From Unio delphinus (taxonomy: Eukaryota > Mollusca > Bivalvia > Unionida > Unionidae): 64,000 nt of DNA. The DNA is taken from NCBI GenBank assembly GCA_029339505.1, contig JAQISU010000036.1:1580501-1644500 (forward strand), written 5' to 3'. The position numbers and the translations under genes are program-made. Below the pieces are notes generated by a model, which worked only from the letters and a program-made list of their open reading frames with translations, was not told where the DNA came from and made no database searches. This document shows positions 13,001 to 23,511 of this stretch, piece by piece; within the stretch, counting starts at the first letter, position 1; the number at the start of each line of letters is the position of its first letter.

Positions 13001-14339
13001 AGGTGATATAGCTACATTACAAACCACACGCAAACTTCTTCACCATTGATTTCGCCGGAGATTACGGTTGCGGAGGTAAATCTTATGAGGGATTTAACGC
13101 ACGAGTATCAGATGAAACAATTTAACAATGACAACAATTATATAAAATGTTTAATGGTGATGTCATAGAAGATTAACAAATGCAACAGCGTGAAACCACT
13201 CCTGAATAACAAGAATTGATTCGTAGTGTTTGTGCGGGTCCAAAATGTGTCAAAGATATGCTATATCCTCGACCAACTGCATGAAAATACATCATTGCGG
13301 GTTCGGAACAAACATTACACCAATGTTAATCCATTAAAAAAGCGGAACGTGTCGAAGACATTATAAAGGCAAGACATTCAATAAGTGACAGCTCTAATGG
13401 AAAGAGAATAATAACCGGATGCATTTATTATACAATGGTAAACTCGCTAAGAAAATGAAAAAGCAACAAGATCAACTACAGAGACTATTGGACACATGCA
13501 GATAGCGGAAATCAAATAATACGTTTATGAAATTTGGGAATCCATTGGCGCATTTGCAAAACGCACCAGGAAACTGGAAAGAGTAAAACCGCCATCAACA
13601 ACGCATGCTAAACAAAGCAATGTACCGGTGACCAGTGCACTCATTTTATATAAACGTCTAATGCATTTACAGGCAAAGACCTGAAGAAGGTGAAACTTTA
13701 TTGAGAGAAATATCGAAATATACATACATAACAATAAATGCAGACAAAGAAATATTATGTGAAATTGACTAGCAACGTACATGCCAGAATCAAAATGGTG
13801 CAGCACAAGTACCACCAAAACGTGCACCCCAGAGCAAAACGTTTGCCGTGCATAACCAGAAGAGCAACAAAGTGAACGAGAACACGAAAAATTTAAAAAG
13901 TGGAATGCATAACAACCTAATCCGGACTCTAGCACACGGTAATAATAGTTAACAGCACAAACAAAATTGTATCAGAGATATCCAAAATATAAACATGTAC
14001 CCGTACAAGACAAATTTTGAAAAACAGAAACGACCTCAGTAGACTGTGTGACCCTAAATATATTGCATATCGATTGAAAACTGACTCAGTTCATGCGGGA
14101 AAGAACGAACTCAAGTCATTAATGATGCGACTTCTATTTATCAGCGACTCATTACCAATGACATCATTGATTAAGACAAAAACGTATACAGATATCGATG
14201 GTATTTCCTTTCAACAACTCCTATAATGAGTTATGTTAGGACTGAGACGCAGAGTGCGCTACGTGAAATTTATGCTAGTATGCAACTGATTGTTACTATA
14301 CATCCAACACTGTCAGATCGATAATCACAATATCACCAA
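13000..14339 (+). other. Possible left part of relic B (decayed coding-like sequence)
   Basis: Forward-strand fragments have coding character interrupted by stops: a charged stretch near 13065-13155, a basic glutamine-rich helix near 13440-13500, a segment reading like TLLREISKYTYITINADKE near 13700-13760, and an open stretch at 14017-14226. None matches a protein of the intact element convincingly. Because it leads directly into the decayed minor-capsid gene on the same strand, it may be the upstream late genes of the same old element. This is inference. Confidence 0.3.
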
Positions 14340-15105
14340 TGAAATTCTGTATTCATTGTTACATGTTCTACAGATGTTTATGTTGAGGGAATTGCGCTTA
14401 CAAGAGATTGCACATGCACCGCTTCAAGTTTATTAATGTTGGCATAATGTTCGATTAGAACAGTTTGCTGTCGTGCCCGCAAATAATTCATTGGTAATGT
14501 AACAAGATCGTGGAACATCTTGACGTATGATAAAACTTGTTACAGGTTCATATTCTATTAAATCAATCAATGATGAAGTTCGACGAGTAAGGTATGTTTT
14601 GACCTCTAAAAACTCAAACATTTACGTAGCTGAAATTGACCCTATTTTCAGCACCGTCACCTCAATTGGATCACCGCAATATTTGTCAATATTGACTAGT
14701 CGTCGTTAAGAAAACATGTCTGGTTGGCCCAAATATCATTCCGAAAAGGAAACGAAGTGTGCGTGCAGGATCTAAACAGTCTGCATGACAAATTATGCCT
14801 GATATAGTCAGAATTACTGAAACGTCGAAGATCAATTGCACATGTGACTCAGTCAATAGCAGTTATGAAGCAAGTTTGAACAAACATGGGCAGTTTTCAG
14901 ATAACATATTGTATGGGAGTGTTCACCCGTTGTGTGTTCACCCGTTATGGAACCATGTGAGTTTATATCAAATATGTCTGTAGCACATATACAAATTCCG
15001 TGTCATAATACTCGGTTTAAATAGTTTTCTTGTATCTTTATGGATCAAAACAGGCTGTTGTAGGTCTTATAAATAAAGCAATGATGATATCACTGCACAT
15101 TAGAG
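14340..15105 (+). pseudogene. Relic B: decayed divergent Polinton minor-capsid (penton-like) gene
   Basis: Collinear similarity to the intact minor-capsid protein of 21469-22860 runs through the whole stretch. An NSVFIVTCS / EGIAL region matches SVNFPSP / KEIAL; WHNVR and NNSLV match WPNIR and NNSLV; TGSYSIKSINDEVRR matches TGSYQIEQINDELQRR. Further on, CDSVNSSYEAS ... NILYG matches CDVIEGSYQIN ... YILYSF, and a terminal MMISLHIRD near 15075-15105 matches LAISLFVKS. Stops and frameshifts interrupt it. The spacing between the two halves is only about 100 bp here, so the roughly 160-residue central block of the intact gene is absent. Orientation is opposite to that of the intact element's gene, so this is an independent, older insertion. 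Confidence 0.7.
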
Positions 15106-17725
15106 ACCAACCTTTTCTTTATCTATCATAATTTCATTCGAACGCGGGAAAGGGTCCTGAGAGTCGGGCTATTTAATTGGTCGTGAAGAAAGGTAACTTT
15201 GACTACACTAGGGTGTGTTGTCGTAGTCTCCCCTGGACCCACGTTAAATGTCAGTCTCGCCTAAGAGTAACATGTTGGGTCACGGCAAAGCAGGAAGGCA
15301 CCGGTTTAGGAAAGCTAGTTTGTCAGATTGCTTCACTCTAGTTAAAGACAGAATCAAATCGGTTTGATATCTTATTACTTCTAAATTGAAGTATTAAGTA
15401 TATGTGTAATTAGTGAATTGCCAGATAGTTTAGTTTTACTTTACATCAGTGTGAGAATAGGCCGACCTTGAAATCAAGATTTCGAACATCTAACCAGAAC
15501 CTGCGATAAAGTCCAATGGATCAGCCATGTTTCGTCGACAATCAGGTTAGCCTATTTCTGTTTCTCCACATTCCTGGATGTTACCATTGTTTACGCTTGA
15601 AACGCCCGGGTCGCACTTATACACTGATGGCAGATCATGATCTTTATAGATTGTTTTAATTATAATATTTGTACATGCGAACTCCTCGAGCAATGAAAGA
15701 TTAATTTATTTGGATTTTGTCTTCAATAAAATACAACATAACATACTGACATAATGTGTTTTAATGGATTGTGACCTATTAAGTATTTAATACATACTAT
15801 TATACTACAGATGAGAATCAAGAACGTAATCTGAAGTTCCGATATGGGTTGACAGATCAGGGCATATGCAATTTGTTATCTTATATCTGAATATCGTGGA
15901 CATAATTTGTTCTTGCATTGTTCGATGGCAGATCAATGTCTGTTTAGTTTGTTATTATAACAATAAATTAACAGCAAAATAAAATTACTAAGTTGATATA
16001 GCAGTCTATATTGTTACGTGTTTTGTCTCTTACAAAAGTAGCAAGACAAGAGGGAAAACAATAAGCTTGTAAAAGTTAACAAATATATATCCCTAGATAA
16101 AAACGAGTTGAAAATGAGAAAATGAAGGTACTGTTTTACAAATAGATTCCAAACATTATCCAAGAATTAAAATATATATGTCCTAAGAAATGCACAATGG
16201 AAGGTTATTAAGTACGCGGTGATCAGCATCACACTAATGTGTCTATAAGTTTTGATGATTCATAGAAAATGATATTTCTATATTTAAATTCTGTGTAAAT
16301 TGAATACATATCTTTTTCCAAGAATTAATTTCGAACCTTTCTATTTCCATGGAATACAAACTTGAAATCCAAATAAATTGAATTAAACAAATAAATTAGC
16401 CAGAAATTGGTCACAAATATAAAACACTTATCAAATGTTCAGGAGTTAATGACTCATCTTTCTCAAAATATCAATAATAAATCTATCTACAGTGCAAAAC
16501 AGATGCCTGAATGTGAGTCAATCCTCTAGAAAATCTACATGTTATTGTACACGTAGTCCAGATATGGCATTGAATACACTTTATGGTTCTTACTCTGAGA
16601 AACAATTAAAAACATTTACAAACGTTGTTTTCCACAACTCTTACTATTTATGAATCAAGGTCAGAAACTTTGTCTGCATTAGATACAATGTTTCTATAAA
16701 GTTGATTAAGCCAAAAATATAAAACTTCAGTCCTAACTGAACATTATTCCAGTAAATACAGTTGCATCACAATAGCATGTAATATAATAAAATATTAAAA
16801 CTAAGAAACAAACAATTAAATTAAATCAAATATAAATTAAATCAAATATATATAGCATTATATACAAGGAAACATCTACAAGTAGTGTGCAGTTGTATTC
16901 TCTGACGAGAGGTCAGAGTCTAGTTAGTTGCTTCTAAATGTATTGGATGCAGAAACGAATATGCGTACTCTGAATATACAGTGTGATGATATATAACAAT
17001 CTAGTTACCTTTGTTGTAGTTACACTACAGATACAATTTAAGATTATACTGATTTCGGATCATTCGTTGATCGATGCAGGTCGTCGTCTATTGATTTTAA
17101 TAATTGTAATACAAGTCAATAGCTCTAAACTAACCTAATGATGCATCGTGTGATGGCAAATCAGAGTGGTTACTATTTACATTAATAGAAGAATACATAA
17201 TTGAATCTGTTGATGCTCTGTTTAATAATGGCACATCAAGGTCGTCCTCCTTTATTTTTTAATTATAAGACAGGTCATTATCTATTACATAATTTAATGT
17301 CTCACTATGTCATGTCTAATTTCGTTCCATATAAACCCCACTAAGTATAATGCTTGCACATTTGAACATATAGAATATAAACTTGCAGTGGCATATGATT
17401 ATATGTTGTTTTGTTTTCTTCTTCAAATTAAGATACAAGTGATCTTCTTCTACACTGTGTGACTACATTTCAATGTGTATTTAGTTTTGTTTAAATTATA
17501 AATAAAGTATAGATACGAGTGAATGTTATGAGCCTCATTTGATGATGCACTGTATTATGGAATATCGGATTATGTGTAGTCTATTACAAGTAAACTAAAT
17601 GTAATACGAAACACCCAGAACATAGTCTGCAAAAGTACTGCCTGCTATCAGATGATTTTGCCCATTTGTTTCATCTGCATATGATTTATACATGATCAAA
17701 TATGTTATTTCATTTTCATTTTCAG
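15106..17725. other. Intron; nothing recognised
   Basis: AT-rich sequence with no open frame of note on either strand. It ends in a pyrimidine-rich tract and CAG that form the acceptor of the exon at 17726. Confidence 0.5.
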
Positions 17726-17815
17726 TTGCTTATATGCACGTTTATTCCACCGCTAATTCCACTTTGCGTCCAATTTAAGAAGAAACTCAAGAAACCAGAT
17801 CCTGGTGATAAAATG
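17726..17815 (+). CDS. TRPM-like cation channel, exon (pre-S1/S1-type hydrophobic segment)
   Basis: A 90 nt exon bounded by acceptor ttttcattttcag and donor GTAAGTAA, phase 0 at both ends. It encodes a hydrophobic run with two prolines (LLICTFIPPLIPLCV) followed by a basic stretch (QFKKKLKKPDPGDKM). In TRPM channels the residues after the NGL motif of the previous exon form exactly such a short hydrophobic segment ending in basic residues before the variable cytoplasmic linker. The preceding exon ends in phase 0, so the two join in frame. Next exon downstream by phase and character is at 39286, beyond the inserted Polinton. Assignment rests on the TRPM match of the previous exon plus phase and splice signals. 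Confidence 0.72.
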
Positions 17816-19980
17816 GTAAGTAAATAACGCATATTGTAACCTGGATATAATAGTATGTATAGCTCATTACCAACAAGACACGATGCTGACAGTATTGAAA
17901 CTCACATATTACTTATTAAACAATATTTTATTTGTTAATGTAGACATCGACATAGAGAGTCTCTGATTACCCTGATTGGTTGCCTCCTTCAAGGACACAT
18001 CTGCGTACTTTCTGACACTAATAAACGGGATAATAAAGTTAATTATAGCAATTTACTAGTTCGAATGAACATATTGCTATATAGATAATGACAAAGCAGC
18101 TGTAAATAATATTAACTGGTTCCACATTATTTTGATATTATATTTTGCGTAATAGATCGTATCGTTTTTCTCAACACAATGTTGTCGGGAATGTTAAGCA
18201 GCATTTATTGTATAATTAATTGTTGCAGTTTGTTCAATATTGTTTGTTAATTCTCATATGAATGACATTAATACTGCACTTCCTTTAATACAAAGAACGA
18301 GAAAGAATGAGAAAAGTCATTTGTTTATTAAATAAAATCGAATTCATACCTTACTAAAGTGAGAAAAAAAATCATAATATTTATAATCAGCACCCAATTC
18401 ACGCGTACTAATTACGAACTTTTATGATTTCTTCTTGCTTTTAGTGGAGTAAATACAACTGTAAAAAATTATAGTTCTAACGATTCCTGCACGAACATAC
18501 AACGCAAACATTTGTCCTAAAAGTATAATAGTGATTCAGTTTCTAAGATCTCTGTGTTTCGTTTAGGCCTATAGGAAAATATATATTATGCTCAACTGGA
18601 TATATCACGTTGTCTGGAGACAGGGCTAAGAGAGTTAACTTTACAAATTATTTTAAGAAGCGGTTATGGATGTTACCTTTTTAGATAGACGTCCTTCCAC
18701 GTTCACAGAAAATTAAACACCATGAATAATTAAACACATACACTGATGACTGTCTGGTTACCTTTATGAAACTGAATTATTTGTGATATGAATTAGATAC
18801 TCTTACAACCTACAGAAAAGTTATAAACAAATAATTAAAAGACAGGGACTACGGCTACAGTATTCACACTTAAAATGAGTTTGTTAAATACCACAATTTG
18901 CTGAGTCCAGGAGGAGCGACCTTTAAAAAAATTGTCCAAGAAACCACAGAACAAACATTTCTGAACGGTGTGTCCATTGATTTTGTTCTCATCTGGATCT
19001 AAGATGACAATATATTCCACAACGTAAATGATCTAAAATACCAAAGTAAATGTTCCAAAATACATTTCAGCTTCATATGTTCACACATATGGTCTTCTGA
19101 TTTTTTATTTTTTGTTTTTTATGAAGAAACCCTTCAAATTTAAAATGCATTCACTTTGTCGATTAATTTTACTGATGAATCAAATTTGTTTAATACATCT
19201 AAGGATAACACTAATAAACATTTCATCACTAAGGTAGACGTATCACGTCTTTTAACAATTCTATTAAGGCCTTTACATTAGCCAGGAACTCTCAGGGAAA
19301 AGTATGTAAAGTCTTGCTAATGTTTAAGAAGAAAATAGAGATATTGTTTAGAATTTCCTTCTTAAAAACACCCATATGAATATGAAGTGGTCACGGAAAG
19401 GTCTTAAATACAAGAAAATAGATGACACTACCGCACAATATATATCTATGTTTAACCTCCATTAAGTAGATAGGGAGTTTCAAAGTGTTGTACAAAACCT
19501 AGCATAAAAGTCAACATGGTAACTATTTCCTTTCCTTTAAATCTTAAACATAACATGTGAGTAACAATGGAATGTGTAATAATTAACAAAACATACATTG
19601 ATTGTTAGGAGCCTAGAGAACTAATTCTTTTCGAACGGCATAAGATCATTATTTGCCAAACTTTCAGTTTCTTGCAGGGGACTTCCTGAATTCAACGGCA
19701 CCTCCCGGACTCCCGAATTATTATTATTCTCCCATACAAAAATTCGTTTCATCAATAAAAATTCTGGAAAAATGTGTTTCGTTTAACGAAAAAAGTTCTT
19801 TAAAAATCGTGCAAAGTTGAAACCATATGTGTGTTGATCTTTTCTACAATGTCTAACAGAAAGGGATATTCGGATGAAGTTAGAAAGGAAAGCATATATA
19901 TACACTTCTTATAGTATGGAATTCCACTCATGACTCATGGAAGTGAGTGAATTTCCTTGATATTTCCAATCCCAATTTAA
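17816..19980. other. Intron; nothing recognised
   Basis: No splice-bounded open exon or mobile element identified. Several short A- and T-rich tracts only. Confidence 0.45.
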
Positions 19981-19984
19981 ATCT

Positions 19985-20390
19985 CCAAGGCTTCTGAGCT
20001 CACTTATTTTACCTTTCTAACTTCCAATTAATTTCTTCTTTTAGCGATTCCATCTTCCCTTCTCTAATACTATCTTCTCCCTTTCTGCTTCTCTTCACCA
20101 TTCCTTCATTACCTTTTCTGCCTGTTTTCATAAATCTTATCGTCTCCTTTCAAAAGCAAATGTTCTTTTTTCGGTACCTCTTTCAATATCTAGTTCCACC
20201 CTTTCGGCCATCTTTATCAACTCGCATTTGACTTCCGTTTCTTGCTCTCGTTGCTCTTTTTATATTTCCCTCTCCTGTAAGCTCTGATCCGTTTCTTTAG
20301 CCAGCTATGCACGAACAAAATTTCTAAGGGACTGACCCTCATAGCCAAACTGTTTCTTCAGTTCCACAAGTTCTTTCATTGCCGTAATTT
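19985..20390 (-). pseudogene. Decayed gag-like coiled-coil fragment (LTR-retrotransposon type)
   Basis: Reading leftward from a Met near 20390, the frame gives ELVELKKQFGYEGQSLRNFV, then after a stop continues with a glutamate/arginine-rich helix (KEQREQETEVKCELIKMAE). A short leader with a hydrophobic heptad followed by a highly charged coiled coil is typical of the N-terminus of many invertebrate Ty3/BEL-type Gag proteins. At least three in-frame stops are present and no protease, RT or LTR is visible, so this is a fragment. The charged, purine-rich strand could also be a fortuitous low-complexity sequence. Confidence 0.4.
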
Positions 20391-20892
20391 CAAACATCTG
20401 ATATGACCGACATAAAGTGCAGTATCATGCAATATCCGTTATTAATATACTTTAAACATACCATATTTTACTTCTCAGAAGGCAACACAAGCAAAAATGT
20501 ATACTAAAAAAATGTTACTATGTGTCTCCTTAATCTCACCGTTCTGTCTGAAACTCACAAAAAATCATACAAGAATAATGAAACAATTGCAGTTGACCGT
20601 TAAATCCAAAATTATTCCATTTGTAACACCATTGTTATAACGATAACCGAGTGAGATTTCAGATTTACAACAGCACAATTGGTGGAGATAGAAATAAGAA
20701 GTTTTAGTGACAAATAATTTGAATGAAAAATTAATTATGATTAATATATTCGTGTATACGATCCAAATACTGGATCAATTAACTTAAAATGTACCGACTT
20801 AATAATAAAAATACAAATTAATTACCATTACCCAGTAGAAAGACAGAGTTTACTGGTTCACAGTGATTTCATTTCACTTTATGATAACCTAG

Positions 20893-21186
20893 TGTCACTT
20901 GTCTCATAAGTTATTTTTTTTTTTCGATCAATCTACAGTACACCAAAAAGCGAGAAATGAACTCCATCAAATTGGAAACCAATATAGGAAACATTTATTT
21001 GAAATCAATTGGATTTGTATTAAATCTATATTTTCATATTGAATATAAATGTTTGATATGGACTGTTTGAGAGAAACTTGTACACCGTTATAAATTATGG
21101 GAAAGAGAATAGTTTTGTAGGTCAAAAGAGTTGGACAATAAGGTCGTTAGATAAAACACATAAAAACCACGTTTACCATTCATAAG
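20893..21186 (+). repeat. Start of tandem unit 1 (split by the Polinton)
   Basis: This stretch aligns base by base with the starts of units 2, 3 and 4 at 45651, 56411 and 60967 (CTTGTCTCATAAG, then the poly-T tract, then the CCAATATACAG region and the GTTTACCATTCATAAG end). In the other units the sequence continues uninterrupted with TGTACAC. Here it is interrupted at ATAAG by the Polinton and resumes at 36399. Confidence 0.9.
21182..21186. repeat. Left target-site duplication (ATAAG)
   Basis: ATAAG immediately before the left inverted repeat is repeated immediately after the right one (36399-36403). The uninterrupted host repeats contain a single ATAAG at this point. Polinton duplications are usually 6 bp; the sixth base differs here (C on the left, T if taken from the right end), so 5 bp is what the sequence supports. 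Confidence 0.85.
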
Positions 21187-21452
21187 AGCAGCAGAGAGGG
21201 TGAACAGACCACGTTTTCAAGCAAAATTAAGGCTTACAGATCATGTTTTCGAGCAAAATATGGCCTACAGATCATGTTTTCAAGCAAAATATAAGACTCC
21301 CAACAAAATCTCATTTAACCAAAAAAAAAGTCTCCATTTTGCAAAAACGGAGATTTTACGATTTTTTAATCAATTTTGCTCGCAACGATGTGGTCATCCA
21401 CCCTCTCTGCTGCTGAACTTTCAGTTCTGGGTTAACAAAAAATAATAAATGA
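21187..21452 (+). repeat. Left terminal inverted repeat (266 bp)
   Basis: Matches the reverse complement of 36133-36398 with about four substitutions and two single-base length differences in A/T runs. It contains three tandem copies of a roughly 30 bp unit (CAGA-CCACG/TCATG-TTTTC-AGCAAAAT), a central near-palindrome around 21331-21355, and an internal inverted copy of its own outermost 16 bases at 21399-21414. Confidence 0.97.
21399..21414 (-). repeat. Inverted copy of the element's terminal 16 bp inside the left TIR
   Basis: CACCCTCTCTGCTGCT here is the exact reverse complement of the outermost bases 21187-21202. The right repeat has the same arrangement (internal copy at about 36171-36186, outer end at 36383-36398 with one mismatch). 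Each terminal repeat can therefore fold into a hairpin of about 228 bp or behave as a small inverted-repeat unit in its own right. Confidence 0.9.
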
Positions 21453-21468
21453 ATATTTGATCCAGTCT

Positions 21469-22860
21469 TTAGGATTTCACAAACAGACTAATCGCTAACA
21501 CCTCCTCTTGTAAATCAATTAGATTATTAGATTGGTCTGTGAGTTTGAAATTAATTCTTGTTAGCGAATCATTATGACACCGCATATAAACTGGATTAAT
21601 TGGATTTTCAATAATTAGGTATCCTGGAGGAGCTGTTGGTGCAAACGAATAAAGAATATATCCCTGCTGAGCTTGATTTGATCGTTCGAGATTAATTTGA
21701 TAGCTTCCTTCGATGACATCACATACTAAATTGAGCGCAATCACTGAGGATATATTCACGTTGAACGGAGCGATATGCCTGCCGCCACCATCTGGATCAT
21801 TATTATGCTTGAGGATTTTTATTTCCTGTGATGCTGTTTTTTTCCATGCATCATGAATTATTTTAAAACCAACATCGATGGTGTCACTGAGAAGTTTTTT
21901 TAGTTCCGGTACGTTGTATCCCGGTAGTTTGAATGTGGGGATATCTTCAATGCGGATTTTATAATCTGATGCAAATCCTGTTCTCGATGTGGGATTATCG
22001 TCACCTAATACCACTTGAATGATTTGCAAATTAATTTTTTCCATATCGTCGATGATTTTGTTACATGTTTCTACGACGCTGATAAATTCATCTCGGGTGA
22101 GAGAGCCGGATTTAAGAGATATTAACAACAGTGAAAAATCATTATTCATCGCTTTGAAATTTTTAATGATTTCAGGTTCGTCAACAAAATAATATCCCTC
22201 TATTCTATCCCCTGGCTTCTCGTTTCCAGTTGATCGGTATCCGAGACCAAAAAAATCTGTAGGTACCCTGAACTCTATATAACTCTTTATTAGATTATCA
22301 TGTGCTATCACGTCGGTGATATAATCAGATTTTTGTGGTTCTGGTAAATCAACGGTTTTTCCCCCGGGTGGTAATTCAGGCCATCCTAGTACGGTTCTTA
22401 TTGAGCTTTGATAGATATCTACGACGTATCCTTCTGTGCTTATCTCAATTGCGGATGATAGCGTCGGCTCATGAACTGTTATAGCGATTTTCGATTCTGT
22501 TCCAGTAATCGATTTTATTCTACGTTGCAATTCATCATTGATTTGTTCAATTTGGTACGATCCGGTTGGTATGGAAACAACGTTCCAGTCTGGGGTACCG
22601 TCGTCTTTATTCTTATTTGCAAATACCAGTGAATTATTCGGTTGTTGACCACCAAATGATTTTGATCTGATATTTGGCCAACTATGGTATACTCGTAGTT
22701 TTGCCAGCGCTATCTCCTTCACGGGGACAGGGCTAGGGAAATTCACACTAAACTCGGGTTTCGTTGATGTAATTGATATCATGCTTGTTTGTACTGGGTT
22801 CGTGTTCTCCACTATACGTTGAAGTAATTCCATCGGTGTTGTCATCGTTGCTATACTCAT
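21469..22860 (-). CDS. Polinton minor capsid (penton-like) protein, 463 aa
   Basis: Family features are visible: a strand-rich N-terminal block with IALAKLRVYHSWPNI, a TGSYQIEQINDEL segment, a C-terminal block with CDVIEGSYQI ... ILYSFAPTAPPGYLIIE, and an ending LTDQSNNLIDLQEEVLAISL. I know this pattern from the minor-capsid/penton candidates of invertebrate Polintons; a penton-vertex role is inferred from Polinton capsid biology. The region of residues about 175-340, containing helices and IRIEDIPTFKLPGYN, is an extra block absent from relic B. The first 26 residues lie in a local duplication; Met27 (22782) is an alternative and perhaps the original start. Last late gene, next to the left terminal repeat. 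Confidence 0.85.
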   Translation of the reverse strand: MSIATMTTPMELLQRIVENTNPVQTSMISITSTKPEFSVNFPSPVPVKEIALAKLRVYHSWPNIRSKSFGGQQPNNSLVFANKNKDDGTPDWNVVSIPTGSYQIEQINDELQRRIKSITGTESKIAITVHEPTLSSAIEISTEGYVVDIYQSSIRTVLGWPELPPGGKTVDLPEPQKSDYITDVIAHDNLIKSYIEFRVPTDFFGLGYRSTGNEKPGDRIEGYYFVDEPEIIKNFKAMNNDFSLLLISLKSGSLTRDEFISVVETCNKIIDDMEKINLQIIQVVLGDDNPTSRTGFASDYKIRIEDIPTFKLPGYNVPELKKLLSDTIDVGFKIIHDAWKKTASQEIKILKHNNDPDGGGRHIAPFNVNISSVIALNLVCDVIEGSYQINLERSNQAQQGYILYSFAPTAPPGYLIIENPINPVYMRCHNDSLTRINFKLTDQSNNLIDLQEEVLAISLFVKS

Positions 22861-23071
22861 GTTGTCGCTCTAATTTTGATATCGCGGAAACGTAAATACT
22901 GACCGTCACTGAAAACTCACAATCTGATATCGTTGAGGTTATTGAGATCATTTTGGTTTTCAGGTTTGTGTTTTCCAATTCCATCGGTGTTGTCATTGTT
23001 ATTATATTCATGTTGTCGCTCTAATTTTGATATCGCGGAATCAAAAATACTGAGCATCGCTGAGAACTCAC
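22829..23071. repeat. Tandem duplication (~150 bp) at the minor-capsid start
   Basis: 22829-22920 and 22980-23071 match along about 92 bases (CCATCGGTGTTGTCATCGTT, the GTTGTCGCTC run, GATATCGCGGAA), with weaker similarity in between, giving an offset of 151 bp. The duplication copied the junction between the 190-codon hydrophobic-protein gene and the minor-capsid gene. The downstream copy supplies the present minor-capsid ATG at 22860, and the upstream copy at 23011 carries a short homologous start that soon runs out. Confidence 0.85.
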
Positions 23072-23462
23072 TATCTAATATAATTGTATTATCGAGTGAC
23101 GACGATATCATTGAGGATAATTGCGAGTATGCGGTTGATACAATATGAAATTTAAGCACGTAGTCTTGCAGTTTACTCTGGCTGCATGATGATATTTTTT
23201 TTGTTATCCCGGTTGATATACCCGCGATTGTAGCCACCGCAGATATGCAAATTGGAACTACGACCGGGGCAATCATTGTAACCGATGCGAGTATTATTCC
23301 GGCGCTAGCGAGAACGCTTGACACCGAGTACATAGTAATATCAATTGCGGTGATTCTTCGTCGGTATTTTTTTATTTTTATGTGATACTCCTCGGCGAGG
23401 GTTTTGAGTCTAGTTTGAAATTCTCTGACCTGATCATAGCGACATTGCGTTGATGAAATCAT
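22917..23462 (-). CDS. Hydrophobic coiled-coil Polinton protein of unknown function (181 aa)
   Basis: The N-terminal about 45 residues are helical and charged. A long hydrophobic, glycine/alanine/valine-rich stretch follows (residues about 45-90, SVSSVLASAGIILASVTMIA and on) with small-residue spacing suited to helix packing or membrane insertion, then a second helical segment. Proteins with this layout occur, from memory, in many invertebrate Polintons next to capsid genes; function is unknown, and a membrane-active virion role is a guess. An in-frame extension to 23489 would start at TTG and would translate the palindromic leader motif 23471-23486, so ATG 23462 is preferred. The 3' end runs into the local duplication, so the native C-terminus may differ. 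Confidence 0.72.
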   Translation of the reverse strand: MISSTQCRYDQVREFQTRLKTLAEEYHIKIKKYRRRITAIDITMYSVSSVLASAGIILASVTMIAPVVVPICISAVATIAGISTGITKKISSCSQSKLQDYVLKFHIVSTAYSQLSSMISSSLDNTIILDSEFSAMLSIFDSAISKLERQHEYNNNDNTDGIGKHKPENQNDLNNLNDIRL

Positions 23463-23470
23463 TTTATTTA

Positions 23471-23486
23471 AAAACGCTAGCGTTTT
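23471..23486 (-). promoter_or_regulatory. Palindromic late-gene leader motif AAAACGCTAGCGTTTT (copy 1)
   Basis: A perfect 16 bp palindrome directly upstream of the ATG at 23462. The same motif occurs upstream of the 141-codon gene (27335-27348) and, with one change, upstream of the major capsid gene (26853-26868). Candidate late promoter or regulator-binding element; function inferred from placement only. Confidence 0.6.
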
Positions 23487-23511
23487 CAATTGTGAAATCC
23501 TTTCAATTTAG

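Noticed and set aside
13525..13935. 136-codon minus-strand frame with cysteine-rich hydrophobic translation
   Set aside because: No recognised motif. It is antisense to forward-strand sequence that itself has decayed coding character, and its composition looks like an antisense shadow.
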